A stretch of 64,000 nucleotides of DNA from Arthrobacter gandavensis (GCF_009192735.1 NZ_VTFU01000006.1:1-64000); one strand, 5' to 3'. Numbered from the stretch's first letter, positions 1 through 8,740 are shown. Notes: generated by a model from the letters alone, not told the origin. Translations and numbers: made by a program.

Positions 1-66
1 TAAGACCCACAGCGCCGATGGTACTGCATCCGGGAGGGTGTGGGAGAGTAGGTCACCGCCGGACAA
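1..66 (+). rRNA. rrf: 5S ribosomal RNA, 3' part
   Basis: The window opens inside a 5S rRNA. The segment with GGTACTGCATCCGGGAGG followed by GGGAGAGTAGGTCACCGCC is the conserved 3' third of actinobacterial 5S rRNA, ending in the strand that pairs with the missing 5' end. The 16S and 23S genes should lie just left of the window. The exact 3' end is estimated to within a few bases. Confidence 0.9.
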
Positions 67-80
67 ATTCTGGCAGAGAG

Positions 81-114
81 GTTGAGGTCCGCACCGTGTG
101 GTGCGGACCTCAAC
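81..114 (+). terminator. rRNA operon terminator
   Basis: A perfect 15-bp stem, GTTGAGGTCCGCACC paired with GGTGCGGACCTCAAC around a 4-nt GTGT loop, followed by TGTTTA. It begins about 15 nt after the 5S end, as expected for the intrinsic terminator of the rRNA operon. Confidence 0.85.
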
Positions 115-213
115 TGTTTAACAGCCCCTATTCATCGAACGGCCATTATCTTTGGTGGCTGTTGCGGGGGATACGTGGGAGGCCGGGGGAGCGGTTCCGG
201 CTAGGGTTGAACG

Positions 214-699
214 ATGAACTCTTCCCTGTTTTCCCACGCCGAGCAGCCCGAACCCGCCAGGGAGCCAACCCCTGTCGAGGACATCGTCCTTGAACGCGAA
301 GTCCCGCGGGAACTGCACGAAGCGTTCAACGGCTTTACCGAGTATCTGCATCTTTGGTGGCCGGAGGAGTTTACGGAGTTCGGGGAAGGGACGCACCCGG
401 AGTTTGAGGCCGCTTCCCTGACAGAGACCGGCCCGGAGGGGCAGACGGCCGTGTGGGCGACGGTGACCACCAGGGTGCAGGATTCGGAACTGGTGCTGGA
501 GTGGGTGGCCGGGCACAGCCCACAGACCCCCACAGAAGTCCGGATTACGTTCAGTGCTGTCAGCGCAGATCGAACGAAGATCCGTTTGATGCATTCTGGA
601 CTGGGCGCAGTTGCCGAAGCCGTGGAGACCCATCTGGGCTTCTCCACCGCATGGCCGCAGATCCTTGACCGCTACGCACGTTTCATGGGTGCCCGGTAG
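214..699 (+). CDS. SRPBCC-family (AHSA1/START-like) protein
   Basis: A 161-residue cytoplasmic protein. The order of segments fits the Bet v1/AHSA1 helix-grip fold used for small hydrophobic ligands: a first strand with VPREL, a helix with a conserved WWPEEF segment, a run of amphipathic strands, and a long C-terminal helix ending ILDRYARF. The ligand cannot be read from sequence. The ATG start lies 100 nt after the rRNA terminator, so it needs its own promoter. It is followed by a hairpin shared with the convergent alpha-glucosidase gene. No regulator is adjacent. Confidence 0.8.
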   Translation: MNSSLFSHAEQPEPAREPTPVEDIVLEREVPRELHEAFNGFTEYLHLWWPEEFTEFGEGTHPEFEAASLTETGPEGQTAVWATVTTRVQDSELVLEWVAGHSPQTPTEVRITFSAVSADRTKIRLMHSGLGAVAEAVETHLGFSTAWPQILDRYARFMGAR

Positions 700-742
700 C
701 AACCCCGAATGACCCCCGGTTACACTCCCCGGGGAGACGACT

Positions 743-781
743 GAGGGCAGCGCCGCAGCCCTGAGGCTGGACGCTGCCCTC
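743..781. terminator. Bidirectional hairpin between convergent genes
   Basis: GAGGGCAGCG pairs with CGCTGCCCTC across a loop that contains its own small hairpin (CAGCC/GGCTG). It sits between the stop of the SRPBCC gene and the stop of the convergent GH13 gene. There is no U-run, as is common for actinobacterial terminators. Confidence 0.65.
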
Positions 782-856
782 GATGAATCAATAGTCGTGG
801 CCCCTTGGCTGGAACCATCCTCCGCCTGCAGCCAGTTACGCGTGCTGGAGCAGCTG

Positions 857-2575
857 TCAGGCCAGCTGCAGCCACACGGTGCGGTTAGGCCGCAGCCGGG
901 TGCCTTCCATCGCCGACGGCGAGCTGGCAGCCAGTACGGGAAGATCCGGCAGCTGGACCGGGTGCTCGCCCATGTTCATGGCCACCAGAACGTTCCCGTT
1001 GACGAAGGCCACCAGTCCCTCGTCGTCGTGCTCCGGCCACCATTCCAGGGTCCCGGCGCCCAACCCCAGCTCACGCCGCACGGAAAGCGCCTTGCGGTAC
1101 ATGTTCAGCGACGACCACGGATTCCGCTCTTCAATGTCACGGGAGTAACGGCCCCAGTAGGCCGGCTGCGGCAGCCAAGAACGTCCTCCGGAACTGAACC
1201 CGAAGGACGGCTCATTTACCCGCCACGGCAGGGGAACACGGCTTCCGTCCCGGCCCACCCGAACACCGGCGGTCCGGTGGTAGGTGGGATCCTGGCGGAA
1301 TTCGTCCGGCATCATGGTGTGGTCGGGCAATCCGAGTTCCTCACCCTGATAGAGGTACACGCCGCCGGGCAGGCCGAGCATCAGCATGGTGGCAGCCCGT
1401 GCCCGGTCGGCTCCGAGCAGGTAGTCGGGCTGGTTGTCGCGCGGGCCGATGCCGTCACCGCTGCGCAGCTTGTTCGACTCAAGCCCGAACCGGGACACAT
1501 GCCGCACCACGTCGTGGTTCGACAGCACCCAGGTGGTGGGGGCGTCAACCTTGTCGAAGGCCCGCAGCGAAGTCTCGATGATCTCGCGCAGCGCCGTCGG
1601 CTCCCACGGGTGGTTCAGATAGGCGAAGTTAAACGCCTGATGCATCTCATCCGAGCGGACCCAATCAGTAATCCGCTCCACGGGATCGACGTTGGCCTCG
1701 GCGCAAAGGACCCGGTCGCCGTCGTACTCATCCAGCAGCTTCCGCCACGACCGGAAGATGTCGTGGATGCCCGCCTGTCCAAACATGGGGGCATCAGAGC
1801 CCGGGAACCCTTCGGTGGAAGCACCGTCCGCCGCGCCGCCCCAGTCGGGCAGGCCGGACTTCTTGATCAGCGCATGCGCGACGTCGACACGGAAGCCGCC
1901 CACACCTCGGTCCAGCCAGAAGCGCAGGATGCGTTCGAATTCCTTCCGCACGGCCGGGTTGTCCCAGTTGAAGTCGGGCTGCGAAGCGTCGAAGAGATGC
2001 AGATACCACTGGCCCGGAGACCCGTCGGGATTGGTGGTCCGGGTCCAGGCCGGGCCGCCGAAATGCGACTGCCAGTTGTTTGGCGGGTTCTGCCCGTGCT
2101 CACCCGTGCCGTCGCGGAAGATGAACATCTCACGTTCCGGTGAACCCGGTGCCGCGGCGAGGGCAGCTTGGAAGAGGGGGTGCTGGTCGGAGCAGTGGTT
2201 GGGAACCAGATCGACGATCACCCGGATGCCATAGTCGGAGGCGCGGGCTACGAGCGCATCGAAGTCCTCCAGAGTGCCGAAGATTGGATCCACGGAGCAA
2301 TAATCCGCGACGTCGTACCCCGCGTCTTTCTGCGGGGACCGGTAGAACGGTGAGAGCCAGACGGCGTCGATCGCCAACTCAGCCAGAGTCGGGATCTCTT
2401 CGGTGATGCCCCGAAGATCGCCAATTCCATCGCCCGCAAGGTCACGGAACGACCGGGGGTAAATCTGGTAAATGACCGAGGAGCGCCACCACTCACGCCC
2501 CAAAGGAGGCCGGTGGACGGGAATAGTCTTAAGGGCGGCGGCTCCCGGAAGGCGGGAAGCGGCTGACGTAGACAT
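857..2575 (-). CDS. GH13 alpha-glucosidase
   Basis: A 572-residue member of the GH13 oligo-1,6-glucosidase/alpha-glucosidase group that releases glucose from maltose, isomaltose or sucrose-type oligosaccharides in the cytoplasm (no signal peptide). The TIM-barrel motifs are intact: VDLVPNHCS, GGFRVDVAHA with nucleophile D231, LCAEANV with acid/base E293, and VLSNHDVV with D355. The start is ATG with AGGAGG upstream, at a long 13-nt spacing. A close paralog lies at 55439-57163 beside malEFG. This copy instead stands alone upstream of the SRPBCC gene, downstream of the DUF4032/MsmK block. The exact substrate is not decidable from motifs. Confidence 0.92.
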   Translation of the reverse strand: MSTSAASRLPGAAALKTIPVHRPPLGREWWRSSVIYQIYPRSFRDLAGDGIGDLRGITEEIPTLAELAIDAVWLSPFYRSPQKDAGYDVADYCSVDPIFGTLEDFDALVARASDYGIRVIVDLVPNHCSDQHPLFQAALAAAPGSPEREMFIFRDGTGEHGQNPPNNWQSHFGGPAWTRTTNPDGSPGQWYLHLFDASQPDFNWDNPAVRKEFERILRFWLDRGVGGFRVDVAHALIKKSGLPDWGGAADGASTEGFPGSDAPMFGQAGIHDIFRSWRKLLDEYDGDRVLCAEANVDPVERITDWVRSDEMHQAFNFAYLNHPWEPTALREIIETSLRAFDKVDAPTTWVLSNHDVVRHVSRFGLESNKLRSGDGIGPRDNQPDYLLGADRARAATMLMLGLPGGVYLYQGEELGLPDHTMMPDEFRQDPTYHRTAGVRVGRDGSRVPLPWRVNEPSFGFSSGGRSWLPQPAYWGRYSRDIEERNPWSSLNMYRKALSVRRELGLGAGTLEWWPEHDDEGLVAFVNGNVLVAMNMGEHPVQLPDLPVLAASSPSAMEGTRLRPNRTVWLQLA

Positions 2576-2698
2576 GATCGTGTGGGGACCTCCTAACTTG
2601 TCGTAGTTCTCGCTCTATCTCCTTAACGCCCACACCCAGTGCCGCCTTTCCCGCTGCAGGGGTGAAGTTAGGCACAGCCCGCAGTGGGGCATGCGACA

Positions 2699-4063
2699 CT
2701 AAGACATTTGCTCGGGTGCTCCGCCGGAATCGAGGATATTCATGGTCCGGGTGTCCGCGGTAAGCAGGATGGCTGCCTCATCCCGTCGGTGGCGCAGCAC
2801 GGTGTCCATGTATGACTGCACGGCTTCGGCCATGGGAACGTTCCGGTTTTCCCTTTCGGACATGTACCAGCGGTGTTCGAGCACTTCGTGCACCACTTCG
2901 GCCTGTTCCAGCTTGCTGCCCAGCTCCCGCGGCACGGATTTCACGATGGGCTCGAAAACCTGGGTGACCCACAGATGGGCGCTGAGCTCCTCGTCGAGGT
3001 CCGGGTTGTTGTCGGCGCGGTACGAGTCCATGTCGTTCAGCAACCGGCGGGCCTGGTTTTCCTGGGCGTCCAATCCGGTCAGGCGCAGCAGCCGGCGCTG
3101 GTGGTGTCCGGCGTCGACGACCTTGGGCTGGAGCTGTACCTGGGTCCCGTCGGCGGTGGTTTTGATGGTGAGCTCGTCGACGTCGAACCCCAGCTCGTTC
3201 AGGCGGCGGATGCGGGCGTTCACGCGCCAGCGCTCACCGAGCTCAAAGGACTCCTTCTCCGTCAGCTCGGCCCACAGGTTGCGGTAGCTGTCCATGATCC
3301 GCTCGCTGGTGGCCAGCGGATCCACGCTCTCCTCGACCAGGCCGCCCTCGGCGAGGTCCATCAGCTCGCCGGCGATGTTCACCCGGGCGATCTCCAAGTC
3401 GTACTCGCGCTGGCCGTTGGACAGCTCCGGGTACAGTTCGCCGGTTTCCGCATCCACGAGATAGGCGGCAAAGGCGCCGGCGTCGCGCCGGAACAAGGTG
3501 TTGGAAAGCGACACGTCGCCCCAATAGAAGCCGGCCAGGTGCAGGCGGACCAGCAGCAGTGCCTGGGCGTCGATCAGCCGGGTGAGGGTGACTTCGCGCA
3601 GCGTCTGGGAAAAAACGGCACGGTATGGCAGCGAAAAGCGCAGGTGCTTGGTCACCAGGACCGGCTGCAGTTCCTCGCCGTTGATATCGTAACGGCCGGT
3701 GATGACGGCGACGGGGGCAACCGAGGGGACGTTGAGGCGGCGGAGCTTGCGCAGCATGTGGTATTCCTGCCGGGCCACATGTTCACTGGTTTCCTTGATC
3801 GCGATGAGTGAATCGCCCATCCTGGCGAAGCGGACCACGTGCCGGGAAATGCCGCGGGGAAGGGCGGCCAGGTTTTCCTTGGGCCAGTCTTCCAACGGAA
3901 GGTGCCATGGCAGATCCAAAAGCGCGGGATCCATGGACGCCGCGGTGATGTTCAGGGAGGCGAGGGCTTTTTCCGGAGAGGACACGTGAAGCCGCGGCAG
4001 TTTGCCCGGCTGGTCCCAGTCAGTAGGTTCGTCTCGCCACTTTGCGCCTGCAGGTTCGGTCAT
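2699..4063 (-). CDS. DUF4032 domain protein (kinase-like fold)
   Basis: A conserved actinobacterial protein of about 454 residues. The N-terminal half resembles the Kdo/WaaP lipopolysaccharide-kinase fold: GDSLIAIKETSEHVARQEY looks like a lysine- and glutamate-bearing kinase N-lobe, and HLAGFYWGDVSLSNTLF looks like a catalytic-loop segment (GDxxxxN). The C-terminal part is the DUF4032 region. Substrate and role are unknown. A GTG at 4069 is possible, but AAAGGG at 4073-4078 is 9 nt before the ATG at 4063 and only 3 nt before the GTG, so the ATG is preferred. It lies downstream of the sugar ATPase gene, with a strong hairpin between them. Confidence 0.85.
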   Translation of the reverse strand: MTEPAGAKWRDEPTDWDQPGKLPRLHVSSPEKALASLNITAASMDPALLDLPWHLPLEDWPKENLAALPRGISRHVVRFARMGDSLIAIKETSEHVARQEYHMLRKLRRLNVPSVAPVAVITGRYDINGEELQPVLVTKHLRFSLPYRAVFSQTLREVTLTRLIDAQALLLVRLHLAGFYWGDVSLSNTLFRRDAGAFAAYLVDAETGELYPELSNGQREYDLEIARVNIAGELMDLAEGGLVEESVDPLATSERIMDSYRNLWAELTEKESFELGERWRVNARIRRLNELGFDVDELTIKTTADGTQVQLQPKVVDAGHHQRRLLRLTGLDAQENQARRLLNDMDSYRADNNPDLDEELSAHLWVTQVFEPIVKSVPRELGSKLEQAEVVHEVLEHRWYMSERENRNVPMAEAVQSYMDTVLRHRRDEAAILLTADTRTMNILDSGGAPEQMS

Positions 4064-4101
4064 AAGCACATGCCCTTTGTTGAGCTTTCTTGGTTAAACA
4101 C

Positions 4102-4155
4102 CAATGCGGTGGCCCCCTCAACGAGTCTAGTTCAGTCGAGGGTGCCACCGCATTG
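4102..4155. terminator. Large inverted repeat between the MsmK-type and DUF4032 genes
   Basis: CAATGCGGTGGC (4102-4113) pairs with GCCACCGCATTG (4144-4155). After one mismatch, CCCTC pairs with GAGGG, leaving an 18-nt loop. It lies 12 nt past the stop of the ATPase gene and before the DUF4032 start, so it probably ends the ATPase transcript. The DUF4032 gene would then need its own promoter. Confidence 0.7.
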
Positions 4156-4167
4156 AGGCCAAATGGA

Positions 4168-5259
4168 TCAGGCGTGGTCCGCCAGGCGCTGGCCGTCGCT
4201 GGTGTCGAAGAGGTGAACGTGGCCCACCTGCGGGCGGACAAAGAGCGTGTCACCCTTCATCGGGGGACGGCGTCCGTCGACGCGGACCACCATGTCGCGG
4301 TCCGTGCCGTCGAGAGTGGTGTGTCCGTATACGTAAGCGTCGGCGCCGAGTTCCTCGACGACGTCGACCTCCACCTTCAGGCCGGAGCCCGAGGAGTCCA
4401 CGATCTCCAGGTCTTCGGGCCGGACGCCGAGGGTAACGGTGTTGCCCGCAGCGGCGCCGAGGACCGAGCTGGCCACCGGGTACACGGCACCGCCGAAGGC
4501 GACGCCGCCGTCCACCACGGGAAGCTCCAGCAGGTTCATGGCGGGGGAGCCGATGAACCCGGCAACAAAGACGTTGTTCGGGTGGTCGTAGAGGTTCCGC
4601 GGGGTGTCCACCTGCTGCAGGATGCCGTCCTTGAGCACGGCAACGCGGTCGCCCATGGTCATGGCCTCAACCTGGTCGTGGGTGACGTAGACCGTGGTGA
4701 CCCCGAGGCGCCGCGTCAGCGAAGCGATCTGGGTGCGGGTCTGCACGCGCAGCTTGGCGTCCAGGTTGGACAGGGGCTCATCCATGAGGAAGACCTGCGG
4801 GTTACGGACGATGGCGCGGCCCATGGCAACACGCTGCCGCTGGCCACCGGAGAGCGCCTTCGGCTTGCGGTCCAGGTAATCCTCGAGGTCCAGCAGCTTT
4901 GCCGCCTCGCGGACACGCTCCATCCGCTCTTCCTTGCCGACGCCTGCGATCTTCAGGGCAAAGCCCATGTTGTCGGCAACTGACATGTGCGGGTACAGGG
5001 CGTAGTTCTGGAAAACCATGGCAATGTCACGGTCTTTCGGCGGAACGTCGGTGACGTCCCGTTCTCCGATGAGGATGCGGCCGGAGTTGACGTCTTCGAG
5101 TCCGGCAAGCATGCGCAGGGAGGTGGATTTTCCGCAGCCCGAGGGGCCCACGAGAACCAGGAACTCGCCGTCGGCGATTTCCAGGCTGAGGTTGTCGACT
5201 GCCGGGCGATCAGTGCCCGGGTACAGGCGCGTGGCCTGGTCGAACGTTACCGTTGCCAT
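4168..5259 (-). CDS. msmK: MsmK/UgpC-type sugar ABC transporter ATPase
   Basis: A 363-residue ATP-binding subunit of CUT1 carbohydrate importers. Walker A GPSGCGKST is at residues 38-46, signature LSGGQ at 136-140, Walker B VFLMDE at 156-161 and the H-loop histidine at 194. A C-terminal TOBE/OB region follows. It is a stand-alone gene with no permease or binding protein next to it. The three CUT1 importers in this window (27766, 48417 and 57486 loci) have no ATPase, so it probably serves all of them, as known for MsmK/MsiK proteins. RBS AAGGAG precedes the ATG. A CRP-like palindrome lies about 80 nt upstream. Confidence 0.92.
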   Translation of the reverse strand: MATVTFDQATRLYPGTDRPAVDNLSLEIADGEFLVLVGPSGCGKSTSLRMLAGLEDVNSGRILIGERDVTDVPPKDRDIAMVFQNYALYPHMSVADNMGFALKIAGVGKEERMERVREAAKLLDLEDYLDRKPKALSGGQRQRVAMGRAIVRNPQVFLMDEPLSNLDAKLRVQTRTQIASLTRRLGVTTVYVTHDQVEAMTMGDRVAVLKDGILQQVDTPRNLYDHPNNVFVAGFIGSPAMNLLELPVVDGGVAFGGAVYPVASSVLGAAAGNTVTLGVRPEDLEIVDSSGSGLKVEVDVVEELGADAYVYGHTTLDGTDRDMVVRVDGRRPPMKGDTLFVRPQVGHVHLFDTSDGQRLADHA

Positions 5260-5341
5260 GATATTTCTCCTTCACGGGCAGGTACGTGCCCGACGATCCG
5301 TTGTGAAGTGCTTATTGAATTAAGGAACAGATGACAGCGGT

Positions 5342-5357
5342 TGTGGCCGCGGTCACA
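5342..5357. promoter_or_regulatory. Candidate CRP/GlxR-type site upstream of msmK
   Basis: The 16-bp near-palindrome TGTGGCCGCGGTCACA fits the TGTGA-N6-TCACA pattern bound by CRP-family regulators (GlxR in actinobacteria) with one mismatch. It lies about 83 nt upstream of the msmK start, in the 132-nt gap before otsB. Global carbon control of a shared sugar ATPase would make sense, but the site is inferred from the sequence alone. Confidence 0.4.
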
Positions 5358-5391
5358 GGGTCAGTATGCCATATCCGCCGGGCGGCGCCGC

Positions 5392-6168
5392 TTAATGCCG
5401 GCCGCGCCGTAATACAAGCAGTTTTTCCAGGACCTCGGTGAACGCTTCCGGCGATTCCACCCGGAAGGATGCCCGCGTGTCACCGGAGCCGATCTTCACG
5501 CCCATGTCACCCGGGAGCAATGCCGCGAAGCCGTTCTCGTCGGTGACATCGTCTCCGGCGAAGAGCACCGCCGTCGCACCGGTCAGGGTGCGCAGCGTCC
5601 GGATGCCCTCGCCTTTATTCGTGTGGACCACGGATGTTTCGAGGACGCGCTTGCCGTCAGTAACCTGCACTCCGTCGATGGTGCTGAGCCTGGCGCGGGC
5701 GGCTTCGGTGGCCGCCGCGGCAACGTCGTCGTCGGCGCTTCGGGTGTGGAGAACGACGCCGGCGGGCTTGGCCTCCAGCCATGTGCCGGGATGGGACGCA
5801 GCCACTTCCTCCACAGCCGCCCGGGCCCGGGCCAGCAGCTGCGCCTGTTCCCGGGTGAGCTGCAGGGGCTGGGCATTGGGCCCGGTCCAGGCCTCGGCGC
5901 CGTGACTGCCGATCAGCAGGGTCTCCGGCTCGGGGGTTGCAGCCCGGCGAAGGCTTTCCAAGGCGCGGCCGGAGATCATCGCGGTGAACGTGTCCGGCAG
6001 CGCGGCCAGTTCCCGGACCGCGGCGGCGGACCCGGGCAGTGGCCGTGCATCATCGGCGTGTTCCACCAGGGGAGCCAGTACGCCGTCGAAATCCAGGGCC
6101 ACCAGCAGCGTCTCTGCCGCTGCCAGCTGTTCCAGGGATTCTGCCAGGTCCGCGGGGAGCCCGCTCAT
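5392..6168 (-). CDS. otsB: Trehalose-6-phosphate phosphatase
   Basis: A 258-residue HAD-superfamily phosphatase that converts trehalose-6-phosphate to trehalose. Motif I is LVALDFDGVL with the catalytic Asp pair DxD, and motif III/IV is FAGDDVTDENGF near the C terminus. Both are diagnostic of OtsB. The ATG overlaps the otsA stop by 4 nt (ATGA), so the two genes are translationally coupled in one operon. Its products are the compatible solute trehalose and phosphate. Confidence 0.93.
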   Translation of the reverse strand: MSGLPADLAESLEQLAAAETLLVALDFDGVLAPLVEHADDARPLPGSAAAVRELAALPDTFTAMISGRALESLRRAATPEPETLLIGSHGAEAWTGPNAQPLQLTREQAQLLARARAAVEEVAASHPGTWLEAKPAGVVLHTRSADDDVAAAATEAARARLSTIDGVQVTDGKRVLETSVVHTNKGEGIRTLRTLTGATAVLFAGDDVTDENGFAALLPGDMGVKIGSGDTRASFRVESPEAFTEVLEKLLVLRRGRH

Positions 6169-7628
6169 TTGCCGGTCTCCGGCTCGGACTGCTGCAGGGC
6201 GGTCAGGAAGTTCTTGGACCAGCGCTCGACGTCGTTCTGCAGGACCTGCCGGCGCATCAGGCGCATGCGCCGCTGTGCCTCGCGGTCCGGCATGTTGATG
6301 GCCTCGAGGATGGAGCTCTTCAGCCCGTCGATATCGTGGGGGTTCACCAGGACCGCCTGCCGCAGCTGGTCCGCCGCACCGGCGAATTCGCTCAGCACCA
6401 GCGCGCCGGTGTTGTTGGCGCGGGCGGCCACATATTCCTTGGCCACCAGGTTCATGCCGTCGCGCAGGGCGGTGACCAGCATGACGTCGGCGGCGAGGTA
6501 AAGGGCCACCATTTCCTCCACCGGATAGCTGTGGTGCAGGTAGCGGATGGCGGTGCTGCCCATGGTGTCGAAGGTGCCGTTGATCCGGCCCACGGTGCCT
6601 TCCACTTCTTCGCGCAGCAGCCGGTACTGCTCCACGCGCTCGCGGCTGGGGCTGGCCACCTGGATCAGCGAGGCTTCTTCCACGGTGAGCTTGCCGTCTT
6701 CCAGGAGTTCGCCGTAGGCCTTGAGCCGGTGGCTGATGCCCTTGGTGTAGTCCAGGCGGTCCACGCCCAGGAGCACCGTCTTGGGGTCGCCGAGTTCGCG
6801 GCGGATCTGGCGGGAGCGCTCGATGATGTCCTCGCGCTTGGCCAGTTCAGTGATCTGGTCCACGTCGATGGAGATGGGGAAGGACTCGGCCCGTGACACG
6901 TAGGACACGCCGTCCTCGTTGGTCACGTGCACCTGCTGCTGGCGGACTGTGTGCCCGGCGAAACGGCGGACACAGCGCAGGAAGTTGCTGGCGTCGGAGG
7001 GCCGCTGGAAGCCGATGAGGTCCGCTCCGAGCAGGCCCTCGATGATGTTCCGGCGCCACGGCAGCTGGGCGAAGATTTCCAGCGGCGGGAAGGGAATGTG
7101 GTTGAAGAAGCCGATTTTCAGGTCCGGCCGGTCCTTGCGCAGCATCTGCGGAACCAGCTGCAGCTGGTAGTCCTGGACCCAGACGGTGGCGCCCTCGGCT
7201 GCCATGGTGGCGGCGGCGTCGGCGAACCGGCGGTTGACGGTGCGGTATGAATCCCACCACGTTCGGTGGAATTCCGGCGGCGCAATGACGTCGTGGTACA
7301 GCGGCCAGAGGGTCGCGTTGGAGAAGCCCTCGTAGTACAGCTCCACCTCGGCAGCGCTCAGCGGCACCGGCAGCAGGTGCATGTTGTCGTGGTCGAATTC
7401 CTTGAGCTCCTCATCCGGAGCTCCGTGCCAGCCCACCCAGGCGCCGTCGGCTTTGGCCATGACCGGAGCCAGCGCGGTAACCAGTCCGCCGGGGGAGCGG
7501 CGCCAGCTCTCGCCGTCGTCGGTGTTGACCCGGTCAACGGGAAGCCGGTTGGAAACTACGATGAAATCGAAATCGCCATACCTGTCCGTGGCATTTGTTT
7601 CTGCAGGATCAGCGGCAGCAGCGTTCAC
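6165..7628 (-). CDS. otsA: Trehalose-6-phosphate synthase (GT20)
   Basis: Joins a nucleotide-activated glucose and glucose-6-phosphate to make trehalose-6-phosphate. About 487 residues of a GT20 fold: N-terminal VVSNRLPV, the GGLVTAL acceptor loop, WVGWHG, VWVQDYQLQLVPQMLR, IGFFNHIPFPP, LGVDRLDYTKGI, and the C-terminal GMNLVAKEYVA donor-site motif. A GTG at 7637 (490 residues) directly abuts AAGGGG. The GTG at 7628 has 8-nt spacing to the same Shine-Dalgarno and is preferred. First gene of otsA-otsB. The 170-nt gap to the divergent DsbA-like gene holds the promoters. Confidence 0.94.
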   Translation of the reverse strand: MNAAAADPAETNATDRYGDFDFIVVSNRLPVDRVNTDDGESWRRSPGGLVTALAPVMAKADGAWVGWHGAPDEELKEFDHDNMHLLPVPLSAAEVELYYEGFSNATLWPLYHDVIAPPEFHRTWWDSYRTVNRRFADAAATMAAEGATVWVQDYQLQLVPQMLRKDRPDLKIGFFNHIPFPPLEIFAQLPWRRNIIEGLLGADLIGFQRPSDASNFLRCVRRFAGHTVRQQQVHVTNEDGVSYVSRAESFPISIDVDQITELAKREDIIERSRQIRRELGDPKTVLLGVDRLDYTKGISHRLKAYGELLEDGKLTVEEASLIQVASPSRERVEQYRLLREEVEGTVGRINGTFDTMGSTAIRYLHHSYPVEEMVALYLAADVMLVTALRDGMNLVAKEYVAARANNTGALVLSEFAGAADQLRQAVLVNPHDIDGLKSSILEAINMPDREAQRRMRLMRRQVLQNDVERWSKNFLTALQQSEPETGK

Positions 7629-7798
7629 GATATGCACCCCTTGGTTGGCTTTTGTATTTATGCCACTCTATCCAAGGCTTGAAACTTTGTGTCCGCTGCG
7701 GGCGTTGGAAGTGAGGGCGGCATGGCTGGGTGGCCTAAACTGTTGCCTGCCGGCCGTCTGCCCATTTTGGACTGGCTTGAGAGAAAACATGAGGAACT

Positions 7799-8671
7799 AT
7801 GACTGAGCGGAACCCCAAGCCCAGCAAGGCCGAACGCACGGCTGCTGCGCGTGAACAGGCGCGCGCCATGCGCGAAGCCCAGAAGAAAAAGGAGAGGCGC
7901 AACAAGCTCCTGGTGCGGTGGGGCGTGGTTGTTGCCGTGGTGGCGATCATCGTGGTCGTAGCGCTCATCGTGATTAACTCCATGAACAGCGGTAAAGGCG
8001 CGGAGGCCCAGACCGGCTCGGCGCCGGCCAATGCCAACGAATACGGCGGCATCACGCTGACCTCCACAACATCCCTCGAACCCACCGAGCCCTTCGACGT
8101 CGATGTTGCTTCGCTGCCGGAAGCTCCGACCGAAGCCAAGGATGACGCTCCCGTTCCTCCGGGCATTGCGCCCGCAGCCGAGGGCGAGCCGGTTCCGGTT
8201 GTGGTCTACGTGGACGTGAACTGCGTCCACTGCGCAGATTTTGAAGAGACCTACGAGGGGAAGATCGCTTCCTGGCTCGACGCCGGCGACATCACCTACG
8301 AATACCGCACCGTGGCGTTCCTGGACCGCGGGTCACCCACCAACTACTCCTCTCGCGGCGCCAACGCCGCCGCCTGCGTTGCTGACAGCAACCCGGAGTC
8401 GTACTGGGACTTCATGACCGCCATCTTCGGCAACTATGAAAACGGTGAACTGAAGAACGCGGAACTGGCCGACATGGCCGAATCCGTTGGCGCGGGCGAC
8501 GCAGCCGACTGCATCCAGAACGACGGCTTCCGCGCCTTCGTCAACTACACGGACCGCCTGGCCCGCGTGGATTACATCAGCGGAACGCCCACGGTGTACG
8601 TCAACGGCGCCGAGACCAACGCCAACGACTTCGAAACTGCCGTCCAGACGGCAATCGACGCCAACAAGTAG
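7799..8671 (+). CDS. Membrane-anchored DsbA/thioredoxin-like protein
   Basis: A 290-residue protein with a Lys/Arg-rich cytoplasmic tail (1-40, predicted coiled coil), one membrane segment (about 41-61) and an extracytoplasmic thioredoxin-fold domain. The active site is CVHC (C142, C145) in VDVNCVHCADFE. SGTPTVYVNG carries the cis-proline loop typical of DsbA-like proteins. It likely acts in disulfide formation or isomerisation outside the membrane, but could instead be a reductase. AGGA lies 3 nt before the ATG in a tight fit. A hairpin follows the gene. Confidence 0.88.
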   Translation: MTERNPKPSKAERTAAAREQARAMREAQKKKERRNKLLVRWGVVVAVVAIIVVVALIVINSMNSGKGAEAQTGSAPANANEYGGITLTSTTSLEPTEPFDVDVASLPEAPTEAKDDAPVPPGIAPAAEGEPVPVVVYVDVNCVHCADFEETYEGKIASWLDAGDITYEYRTVAFLDRGSPTNYSSRGANAAACVADSNPESYWDFMTAIFGNYENGELKNAELADMAESVGAGDAADCIQNDGFRAFVNYTDRLARVDYISGTPTVYVNGAETNANDFETAVQTAIDANK

Positions 8672-8693
8672 GCCTTTCCGAGGTCCGGCCCCG

Positions 8694-8740
8694 GTGCCCG
8701 TTTCCCGTGGAACCTGTTTGGGTTTCGCGGGAACGGGCGC
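8694..8740 (+). terminator. Hairpin after the DsbA-like gene
   Basis: GTGCCCGTTTCCCG pairs with CGGGAACGGGCGC, with one bulge in the T-run, across a loop of about 20 nt. It begins 22 nt after the stop codon. No U-tract is present. Confidence 0.6.

Noticed and set aside
797-2143. Long open frame on the plus strand (448 codons) antisense to the alpha-glucosidase gene
   Set aside because: It lies wholly opposite the GH13 gene, has Pro/Arg/Gly-rich composition and no domain, and is a GC-bias shadow. The same holds for long antisense frames at 2873-3811, 42423-43889, 44533-46176, 48381-49943 and 62624-63931.
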